From positions 40,512 through 104,511 of the forward strand of contig CALUYD010000005.1 of assembly GCA_944324915.1 (NCBI GenBank): a stretch of DNA of 64,000 bases. Reading direction: 5' to 3'. Under the pieces are notes generated by a model. It made no database searches and was not told where the DNA came from. It saw nothing but the letters and a program-made list of their open reading frames with translations. Below are positions 17,731 through 24,484 of this stretch, in pieces. Position 1 is the first letter of the stretch. The number at the start of each line of letters is the position of its first letter. Source of the stretch: Candidatus Gastranaerophilales bacterium. Its GTDB lineage: Bacteria; Cyanobacteriota; Vampirovibrionia; Gastranaerophilales; Gastranaerophilaceae. The position numbers were made by a program, and so were the translations under genes.

Positions 17731-18036
17731 TTACATTATATGTTGCATTAATTTATCAAGCATTTGTCCTTTTGTATGAAAGCCTGCAAATTGTGCGCTT
17801 GCTATACCGTTTTTAAACAATATAAAACTTGGAAATCCGCTTATACCATATTTTTTAGCGATATCTGGATATTTATCGCAATCAAGTTTTCCTATCCAAA
17901 TGCCATTTTCATTTAATTCTTCTAAAATCGGGTGTTGATTGGTGCAATATTTACACCAAGTTGTATAAAAATCAACTAATTTTAATCCGTTAGATGTTTC
18001 TTTTGTAAAATTTTCATTATTTAATTCAACAATCAT
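17731..18036 (-). CDS. Thioredoxin-like protein (WCKYC)
   Basis: A 101-residue single thioredoxin fold. The redox site is Trp27-Cys28-Lys29-Tyr30-Cys31, in place of the usual WCGPC, and the cis-proline is in GISGFPSF near residue 70. There is no signal peptide, so it is cytosolic. The Lys-Tyr dipeptide between the cysteines should raise the redox potential compared with classical thioredoxin, so a glutaredoxin-like or specialised reductase role is possible. AAAGGAG precedes the ATG. Confidence 0.85.
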   Translation of the reverse strand: MIVELNNENFTKETSNGLKLVDFYTTWCKYCTNQHPILEELNENGIWIGKLDCDKYPDIAKKYGISGFPSFILFKNGIASAQFAGFHTKGQMLDKLMQHIM

Positions 18037-18120
18037 ATATTTAACTCCTTTGAAATGAGTATATCATTATTTAGAGTTTTGTAAATTATCGCTTTGTGCA
18101 ACGGCTGGTTGTTTATAATC

Positions 18121-18149
18121 TTGAAATAGTGTTATTCAATTGTTATAAT
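18121..18149 (+). promoter_or_regulatory. Promoter of ssrA
   Basis: TTGAAA (18121-18126), a 17-base spacer ending in TG-T, and TATAAT (18144-18149). This is a strong promoter with a partial extended -10. Start is expected near 18156, about 20 bases before the mature tmRNA. Confidence 0.8.
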
Positions 18150-18176
18150 ATAGTAAGCACTTTGATAATTAAATAT

Positions 18177-18561
18177 GGGGATGTAACGGTTTCGACGGGG
18201 TGAAGTTTATCGTTGCGGTTGCATTTCAAGCTGAATAACTTGTTAAACTTTTCAAAAAAATAAACGCAAATAACGTTGTAAAAGCTGATTTTGCTCCAAG
18301 AGCAATCGCTGCATAATAGCGACAGCCACTCTATACGCCCAGCTTGCCGGTTTATAGGGTAAATTATGCAAGCCGTATTTATGATTTATTTAGCGTCATA
18401 AGTATGTATTTAGCTAGATAAAGTTGGTAATCTTTAAAATTGCCTTTGAGCTTTGATTGGTTGTGGCAACTTTCCTGTTTTGGCTCAAGATAAAAGTGCC
18501 TATGAATGTAGATATCGCCTCGATATCATTTCGGACGCGAGTTCGACTCTCGCCATCTCCA
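18177..18561 (+). ncRNA. ssrA: Transfer-messenger RNA (tmRNA)
   Basis: One-piece tmRNA of about 385 bases. The 5' end GGGGATGTAACGGTTTCGAC pairs with the 3' CATCTCC, and the T arm reads GAGTTCGACTC. The tag reading frame starts at GCA 18266 and reads ANNVVKADFAPRAIAA, then TAA TAG (18314-18319). The ANN-V start resembles cyanobacterial tags and the end is the usual hydrophobic Ala-Ala degron. The CCA is not encoded: the discriminator A is followed by TAA. tmRNA frees stalled ribosomes and tags the unfinished protein for proteolysis. Confidence 0.97.
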
Positions 18562-18900
18562 TAATTTATTATTTATAAATATATAATCGAGAGGAGAACT
18601 CGCACAAGCCTGTGGCTTGTCGGGAGTTTGAGCGCGAGTGAGCTGAGGGCAATAGCGCAAAGCGTCGAGCTTTGAGCGTGCCCGTTAAACGCGAACGAGC
18701 AAGACACTCTCGCCATCTCCATACTTTTGAAGTTTGAGCCGTACTCCGACGGAGTAGGTGAAAACGAAAAAGCATACGGATGTGAGTCCGTGGCGGCGAA
18801 ACGATGAGTTTCGGCGGACAGGACGAAACTGGACGAAGGCGACGTAGAAATCTTTGATTTCACAGGAGCATAGTTCGATTTTATGGACGCCATCTCCATA
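18546..18900 (+). repeat. Array of repeated ssrA 3' ends with structured spacers
   Basis: The tmRNA 3' end recurs downstream. ACTCTCGCCATCTCCATA is at 18546-18563 (the gene itself) and again, identical, at 18706-18723. The shorter CGCCATCTCCATA is at 18888-18900. The two spacers (about 142 and 164 bases) are much richer in G+C than the surroundings and full of inverted repeats, such as ACAAGCC-TGT-GGCTTGT and GGGCA...TGCCC. No credible protein is encoded. Spacer 2 holds a dispersed element that recurs at 39.6 kb. The arrangement resembles the tyrT rtT repeats of E. coli. Confidence 0.85.
18722..18859 (+). repeat. Dispersed structured repeat, copy 1
   Basis: The first 75 bases (18722-18796) match 39609-39683 at 68 of 75 positions with no gap, and a further block (AGAAATCTTTGATT) is shared at the far end, so the element is about 137 bases. 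Inside are a hairpin ACTCC-GAC-GGAGT, the block TAGGTGAAAACGAAAAAGCA, identical in both copies, and GGA-TGTGAG-TCC. The copies lie in the same orientation on both sides of the glycan locus. Confidence 0.8.
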
Positions 18901-18968
18901 ATTTATTTATTTATTTATTTATAAAATACACACGGTGCATGATGTATGAGATTTTAAAAAGAGTGAAT

Positions 18969-19327
18969 TTAGAGATTTTTATAATGGTTAAAAACTTGTT
19001 GAGGGCTGAACCATCCCGAATAAATTACTTTTCGTGATACAATTTCCACATCGTTACCTTTTTGTCTCAATTGACATGAAAGCATTGCTTTTGGATATTT
19101 TTTATCTTTAGACCAGCCTACTGCTCCAAGAAATGCAGTTTTGTTATAATCAACTATATATTTTTTTACGGTGATAATTCCATCATAAAGCGCTAGTGTA
19201 TCTAATATTATTGTTTGTACTTGTTCGCTTGTTGCATTTTTGATAATTTTTCTGTCAACATCTTTAGCTAATGTCACATTTGTGGCAAAAATGAAAATTG
19301 CTACGAATAAAATAAATATTTTTTCAT
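18969..19327 (-). pseudogene. Exported hypothetical protein with a one-base frameshift in its signal peptide
   Basis: A 102-residue frame (from a GTG at 19277) lacks a start of its own quality. Upstream in the same frame lies an uninterrupted hydrophobic stretch (IFILFVAIFIFATNV). The perfect GGAGG site and ATG at 19327 are one frame off. The ATG is followed by six A; seven A would give MKKIFILFVAIFIFATNVTLA, a typical signal peptide, joined to the rest. So the gene is either broken, phase-variable or mis-sequenced at 19319-19324. The mature part has no family I recognise. Confidence 0.7.
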
Positions 19328-19682
19328 TGTATACCTCCTAAATTTAAAATTACTTTGTGATTGATTATATAATTTATTAAATTTATAAATTTAATTTTAT
19401 TTGTTTAATTTTTCTCAGATCATAATTTCTGTAATTCTTTATTTATAGTAGTTTTGATATGTCGTTGCAAATTATAAATATATTAAATATAGTAAAACAT
19501 GAATATTGATTTTTATAAAAATGTAACATTTTAATTTATAATATTTATGTAATATAGAATTTCAACATTCTTCATGTTAGGATATGAACATAATTTGAAA
19601 ATTATGCAATAAAACAAGGGTGTAATTGCGTAAAATTAAGAAGTAGCAACATAATAAACCAAAGAGAAGTTAAAAGTTTACA
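19328..19682. other. AT-rich intergenic leader, no gene seen
   Basis: About 355 bases of very AT-rich DNA between the frameshifted exported protein and the first gene of the glycan locus. I see no open frame with a ribosome site and no RNA fold beyond short hairpins. It holds a candidate promoter at 19465-19493, leaving a leader of about 180 bases before the locus. Confidence 0.6.
19465..19493 (+). promoter_or_regulatory. Candidate promoter of the glycan locus
   Basis: TTGCAA (19465-19470), a 17-base spacer and TATAGT (19488-19493), about 180 bases before the first gene. In DNA this AT-rich such matches arise by chance, so the call is tentative. Confidence 0.4.
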
Positions 19683-20561
19683 ATGACAGATATTTCAATA
19701 ATTGTACCTGTATACAACACGGAAGAATATTTGCAAAAATGTTTGGATAGTTTAACAAACCAAACAATGAAAAACATTGAAATTATATGCATTAATGATG
19801 GCTCAACCGATAATTCGTTAAAAATTTTAGAAAACAACGCAACAAAAGACAGTAGAATTAAAATAATTAATCAAGAAAACAAAAAACAGGGTGCAGCAAG
19901 AAACGCTGGGATGAATATTGCAACAGGCGAATATATTGGCTTTGTTGATTCAGATGATTGGGTAGATTTGGATTTCTATGAAAAACTATATAAAGCAGCA
20001 AAAAAATATAATTCTGACATTGCATTAGGCACCAATGTTAGAGTAAAAAAATATCAACAAAAAAAACGCATAAATATCACAGAAGAAAAAAAATACATAA
20101 CAATTCAAGAAAAATTTGATGCCAATATACAATGGAAAAATCCTTGTCCTACAAACAAGATTTACAAAAAAGATTTATTTATAAATTATGGTATTCGATG
20201 GCCTGAAGATGTTTATTGTGAAGATAGGATTTTTACACTAAAAGCAATTTATTATGCCAATGGAATTGTGACGGTTCCTGGTGTTAACTATTATTATTTT
20301 GATAATCCAAAATCAACCGTTAATAATAAAAAAATTCAACACTTTAAAAAATTAAGAACAGATAAAAATAGTGCAAATAGGGAAGTTTTGTGCTTTTTAA
20401 AAGATAACAGCATCAAAGTGAGAGATAAAAACTTTTGGGCAACCACCAAAGAATTTAAATTTTTTGATATTCCGCTTATAAAAATAAAAGAAAGCTTAAA
20501 AACACGAATTGTCTTTCTGTTTGGAGTTATTCCCGTGTTTAAATCAGAAGAAAGGATGTAG
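19683..20561 (+). CDS. Family 2 glycosyltransferase
   Basis: A 292-residue GT-A enzyme opening ISIIVPVYNTEEYLQKCLDSL, followed by INDGSTDNS and the DXD-like FVDSDDWVD near residue 95. The acceptor-side motif EDRIFTLKA is near residue 180. The tail ends TRIVFLFGVIPVFKSEERM, a short hydrophobic-basic tail that recurs on other proteins of this locus. It is the first gene of the plus-strand glycan locus and likely adds one sugar to the surface glycan. The sugar cannot be deduced. Confidence 0.88.
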   Translation: MTDISIIVPVYNTEEYLQKCLDSLTNQTMKNIEIICINDGSTDNSLKILENNATKDSRIKIINQENKKQGAARNAGMNIATGEYIGFVDSDDWVDLDFYEKLYKAAKKYNSDIALGTNVRVKKYQQKKRINITEEKKYITIQEKFDANIQWKNPCPTNKIYKKDLFINYGIRWPEDVYCEDRIFTLKAIYYANGIVTVPGVNYYYFDNPKSTVNNKKIQHFKKLRTDKNSANREVLCFLKDNSIKVRDKNFWATTKEFKFFDIPLIKIKESLKTRIVFLFGVIPVFKSEERM

Positions 20562-20573
20562 AAATACGGACCA

Positions 20574-21764
20574 ATGATAGAAGATAAGTATAACATTTTA
20601 GACATTATAAGAAAAAATCAAGGAATTTTATCGCTTGACAATATTGCGGATTTATTAATTGAGGGTTTTAAATCTGAATTAATGAATGACAATGACAGAA
20701 ATTTAATTAATATGATATTTTCCTCAAATCCTACGCAAGAAAAACTAGATTTATTTCTGCAAAAATGGGATATAGAAGCTGTTGGAGGTTCCAAAGCTTT
20801 AATGCTGGCATATTTTATGAAACTACATCCAGAATTAAAGTTTTCAGAATACGTAGGACCACGTTTAAGCGGACTATTGAGATTTTATAAGTTTCAAAAT
20901 ATGAAACTTATATCACACTACACCAAAATTTGCAACGAATTGAAGAAAAAAAATATTGCACCATTAATATTAAAAGGCGGAGCAATCAAGCATTTGCGAC
21001 CAGAATTTCCAAGAGTTATGGGGGATATAGATGTTTTAGTTAGAGAAAATGAATATCAAAAAGCCGGTAAAATAGCTGAAGAAATGGGATATGATTGCGC
21101 TTGGGACATACATAGCGTTGATTTACATCCCAAAAATTCTGAAGAAGGAATAATGGATATTCATAAATGCGTATACATGAATACCGGTTTTGAAAGAAAT
21201 ATAAATGAAGATCTTTTTAACAGAGCAAAAAAAGAAAAGGTTTTTGGGATAGAAACCCTTGTGCCGTCAAATGAGGATTTATTATTCATTTCTCTAGTAA
21301 ATATGACAAGAAATTTAGCCAACAAAACAAGTTGGCATGGAGTGCTGTTTACATTGTTTGATGTTAAACATTTAATTGAGTCAAAGCCAAATTTTGAATG
21401 GAATATTGTTATCGAAAATGCCAGAAAAACAAAAACAGAAATACAAATTTGCTTTGCTACCAAATTTATAAACAATATTGTCCCAAATTTATTACCAGAA
21501 AATATTCAAAAAGAAGCATTATTTAACAAGGAAATCAATGATTATTGTGTTTTGCTAATGTATCAAAGATTTTTCTTGTGGAATATGAAACAAAAAAGTC
21601 ATAACCTCAAAATAAAAGATATTTTTAAGAATTTTAGTAATTTTATTGAATATTTAAAACTAAAACCTAAATACTTTTTTTTAAAATTGTTTATTTTTAG
21701 AAAAAATCCAAAATTAGCAAAATTGATTTTAAAATTAAACGAAAAATATAATATCGGAGAATAA
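20574..21764 (+). CDS. Nucleotidyltransferase-fold protein (NTP_transf_5 family)
   Basis: A 396-residue protein with the nucleotidyltransferase core of PF14907: LILKGGAIKHLRPE, then RVMGDIDVLV, whose two Asp are the metal ligands, near residues 140-160. Members occur next to HprK-like kinases and PqqD proteins, including in some lasso-peptide clusters and in the uncharacterised HPr-rel-A systems. The following genes here are exactly those partners. The substrate is unknown. The C-terminal 60 residues are strongly basic. No good ribosome site is visible before the ATG. Confidence 0.78.
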   Translation: MIEDKYNILDIIRKNQGILSLDNIADLLIEGFKSELMNDNDRNLINMIFSSNPTQEKLDLFLQKWDIEAVGGSKALMLAYFMKLHPELKFSEYVGPRLSGLLRFYKFQNMKLISHYTKICNELKKKNIAPLILKGGAIKHLRPEFPRVMGDIDVLVRENEYQKAGKIAEEMGYDCAWDIHSVDLHPKNSEEGIMDIHKCVYMNTGFERNINEDLFNRAKKEKVFGIETLVPSNEDLLFISLVNMTRNLANKTSWHGVLFTLFDVKHLIESKPNFEWNIVIENARKTKTEIQICFATKFINNIVPNLLPENIQKEALFNKEINDYCVLLMYQRFFLWNMKQKSHNLKIKDIFKNFSNFIEYLKLKPKYFFLKLFIFRKNPKLAKLILKLNEKYNIGE

Positions 21765-21766
21765 AT

Positions 21767-23254
21767 GTGAGAATAGATAATCCCAATGCGGAAGAAAAAC
21801 AAAAAATATTTAACAATATAGATAATTATTTAGAGCAAAATTATCAAGTTTGCTATGAAAAATTTCTAAATTTAGGAGTAAAAACCATTCGAATAATTTG
21901 TTATTCAAAAGACTTTATACATTTGATTGAAAAACAATTAAATTATGTCTTAGAAAATAATGCAGAAAAATTTGATGCAACATTAAAAATTTGGCAAGAT
22001 GACAACATAAAGATATTTCCAACGAAAATTATTGACAGATTGAATCCTGTTAAAAATTTAAAGTTTAGAATTCAAATGATTGTGGATAAGATCAAGGATA
22101 TTGATTTATGGATTTTTGATAGCGAATATTCAAAAATAAATCCGATAATATCTAATAATATTTGGAATGGTATATTTTCTGCTCAAAATATTAAAACCAA
22201 CACCTTTTATTATGGTGTCAAAGACCTAAATCCTGAAGAAATAATAAAAGAAGGACATATTTTTATTCAACACTTAAACAGAATTTTAAAAGCAGACAAT
22301 ATAAATATTGTCCATGGTGCAAGTATTGGAATGGATAACAATGGAATTTTATTTTGCGCAAGAGGACAAAGAGGAAAATCTACTTTAACAGTTTTATCCA
22401 TGATAAAAGGTTTTGAGTATGTTTCAGACGACTATTTAATCCTTGAAAGAGAGGGGGATAATCTTTTTGCATACCCCATTTATTCAATAATTACTCTTTC
22501 ACCCAGAATGTATAACGAATTATTTAATGAATTAAAAGAATCAAGATTTTTATTCAATAATGCAAGAAAGGATAAATATGTCATAAGTATAAAAAATTTT
22601 CATGAAAATTTTAGAAAGAAATATCCAATTAAATTCTGTATGTTTCCGGAAATTGTTTCAGATAAAGAACCAAGCATTACCGAATGCACCGAAGAAGAAA
22701 AAGGCAGAGCAATTGTTCAACTAATTCAATCAACAGTTTGTCAAATGCAAGATATAAACAACAAAAAAATTATCAAAAAACTTTTTGATATGGTAAAAGA
22801 TTTTAATTTTTACAAAATCAATCTATGTAACAACATCAATAAAAACACGGAATTTCTAAAAGAATTTACGGAAAACTATCAATATAAAAAATCTAAAATA
22901 AATTTAGGAAATATACTTGTTGATATCACTTTTGATATTGCGAATTTTTTAGACACAAAAACATATACGATTTATACAATGAATAAGTTTGCAACAGCGG
23001 TTTATAAAAACTTACTTGAAGGAGCTTCAAAAGAAAATATAATACAAGCAATATCAACAATAAAAGAAACACCATTATCAGTCATCAATGAAATTGATAA
23101 ATTAATTGAATTTTTAAAGAAAAAAGGATTATTGGAAAATATAATACCGACTGACAAACGTGCCTATATTAATCCAGAATTTGCTAAAGAGAATGATTAT
23201 AAACTTTCAGTATTAGAATTTAATGAACACGAAACAAAAGAATTAATAAAATAA
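21767..23254 (+). CDS. HPr-kinase-like P-loop protein with C-terminal PqqD domain
   Basis: A 495-residue protein starting at GTG 21767, since the overlapping ATG at 21765 hits a stop at once and GGAG lies at correct spacing. It has a P-loop ARGQRGKST near residue 203, then VSDDYLILER, an acidic pair like that of HPr kinase. From about residue 385 it has a PqqD-like domain (YTMNKFATAVYKNLLEGAS) homologous to the whole next gene. HprK-type kinases phosphorylate proteins or peptides, and PqqD domains bind peptides as recognition elements. The fusion thus suggests a kinase with a built-in recognition domain. Confidence 0.75.
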   Translation: MRIDNPNAEEKQKIFNNIDNYLEQNYQVCYEKFLNLGVKTIRIICYSKDFIHLIEKQLNYVLENNAEKFDATLKIWQDDNIKIFPTKIIDRLNPVKNLKFRIQMIVDKIKDIDLWIFDSEYSKINPIISNNIWNGIFSAQNIKTNTFYYGVKDLNPEEIIKEGHIFIQHLNRILKADNINIVHGASIGMDNNGILFCARGQRGKSTLTVLSMIKGFEYVSDDYLILEREGDNLFAYPIYSIITLSPRMYNELFNELKESRFLFNNARKDKYVISIKNFHENFRKKYPIKFCMFPEIVSDKEPSITECTEEEKGRAIVQLIQSTVCQMQDINNKKIIKKLFDMVKDFNFYKINLCNNINKNTEFLKEFTENYQYKKSKINLGNILVDITFDIANFLDTKTYTIYTMNKFATAVYKNLLEGASKENIIQAISTIKETPLSVINEIDKLIEFLKKKGLLENIIPTDKRAYINPEFAKENDYKLSVLEFNEHETKELIK

Positions 23255-23269
23255 CAAAGGAGAATAAAA

Positions 23270-23740
23270 ATGAATTATCAATTAAATCAAGAAAAAATGT
23301 TTGCAGATATTACAGATGGAATTGCTATTATTATTAATTCCGAAACAGGTATTTATTATGGCATGAATACATTTGCAACAAATGTCTATGAAAACATTAT
23401 AGCTGGAGCAAGTATCGAAAATATCAAGGCTGAAATTGACAAAATATCAAATTTACCTATTGATTTTGATAATAATTTTAAAATGTTTGTTGATGCAATG
23501 ATAGAAAAAGAAATTTTAATCAAAACAAATGACAATAATACTCAAGCCAGCATTGATGAAAATTTAGCAAAAGAAGATAATTATATCCTTGAACTCAAAG
23601 AATATAACGATGCTCAAGAACTGTTGCTAGCAGATCCCATCCATGAAGTAAAAGAAGAAACAGGCTGGACTCCAGAAAAAGATTCTATTGGCTACACAAA
23701 AGAAGAAACCAAAGAACGTGAAAAGAAAATGGAAGTATAG
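23270..23740 (+). CDS. PqqD-family protein
   Basis: A 156-residue protein whose first 85 residues are a PqqD/RRE-like winged-helix domain (IIINSETGIYYGMNTFATNVYEN). It resembles the C-terminal domain of the preceding kinase-like protein, so one probably arose from the other by duplication. The second half is acidic and includes LADPIHEVKEETGWTPEKD, a tail of a type I recall from other PqqD-like proteins. Known PqqD proteins bind a peptide and deliver it to a modifying enzyme. No precursor peptide gene is visible beside it. GGAG precedes the ATG. Confidence 0.75.
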   Translation: MNYQLNQEKMFADITDGIAIIINSETGIYYGMNTFATNVYENIIAGASIENIKAEIDKISNLPIDFDNNFKMFVDAMIEKEILIKTNDNNTQASIDENLAKEDNYILELKEYNDAQELLLADPIHEVKEETGWTPEKDSIGYTKEETKEREKKMEV

Positions 23741-23741
23741 A

Positions 23742-24482
23742 ATGATAAATAGATTTTTATCAATTTTAAAATTCTATTTGTTAATTCTTAACAAAAGGAC
23801 ATACGACTTAGTTGTTCCTTTTGGTTTTTCGTGTCATACCGCTATGATGTTAAACAATTTACATCTTCGTAAATTTTCATCTCCTTTTGATTGGATAATA
23901 CCCTCTATGCCACAAAAAAACAATTTGGATAATAGATTTAAGCTTTTAGTAGACTTCGAAGAATTTTTCAATTTTGAAGATTTTGAATTCTTTCGCGACA
24001 AAATAACAACTTCAGGTCACTACGCTGTTTCTAACAACAAATTTGGATTTGAAGTCGGACATGAATTCGAACCAAAGTTAAGCAATATTGAAAATTTTAG
24101 ACAATTTAAAAATAAATACAATAAAAGATATAAAAGACTATTATACAAATTAAAATCTTCCAAAAAAATATTATTTGTTTATATGTCAAACACATGGGAT
24201 CAAAGACAATTCAACACAGAAAATGTAGATATTAAAAGTCTTTCTAAGAATTTTTTAAATATAAAAAAATTATTCCCAAATAAAGATTTCGAATTTGTTA
24301 TTTTTGAAAATAATTCAAAATTAAAAATAGGTCAAATACAATATGAAGATTTTTCAAATGGTATTTTTAGAATTGTTTCAAATCATAAATATCCAAAAAT
24401 AAAACAAAAAACAAAAACATTCCACAATATAATATCAGTAACTTTGTTCTTCTTAAATGTTTGCCTTGCTGAAAAGGAATAA
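23742..24482 (+). CDS. DUF1796-type putative papain-like cysteine peptidase
   Basis: A 246-residue protein starting at the ATG at 23742, one base after the PqqD stop. The N-terminal pattern VVPFGFSCHTAMMLNNLHLR, followed by FSSPFDWI, matches DUF1796 (PF08795), described as a putative papain-like cysteine peptidase. Cys in FSCHTA and one of the later His (GHYAVS, VGHEFE) are candidate catalytic residues. The family is common in glycan loci and its activity is unproven. Here it closes a four-gene run with the nucleotidyltransferase, kinase-like and PqqD proteins. Confidence 0.65.
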   Translation: MINRFLSILKFYLLILNKRTYDLVVPFGFSCHTAMMLNNLHLRKFSSPFDWIIPSMPQKNNLDNRFKLLVDFEEFFNFEDFEFFRDKITTSGHYAVSNNKFGFEVGHEFEPKLSNIENFRQFKNKYNKRYKRLLYKLKSSKKILFVYMSNTWDQRQFNTENVDIKSLSKNFLNIKKLFPNKDFEFVIFENNSKLKIGQIQYEDFSNGIFRIVSNHKYPKIKQKTKTFHNIISVTLFFLNVCLAEKE

Positions 24483-24484
24483 AT

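Noticed and set aside
18722..18859. Group II intron fragment
   Set aside because: GAGCCGTAC and GTGAAA recall domain V, but the pairing needed for a domain V hairpin with its conserved AGC and bulge is not formed, and no reverse transcriptase is present.
18569..18899. Long minus-strand reading frames over the ssrA array
   Set aside because: They lie in the repeated, palindromic spacers and share residues only because the repeat at 39.6 kb is read in the same frame. They have no ribosome site and unlikely composition.
19560..19680. JUMPstart/ops element before the glycan locus
   Set aside because: AAGAAGTAGCAAC loosely recalls ops, but the GGCGGTAGCGT core is absent.
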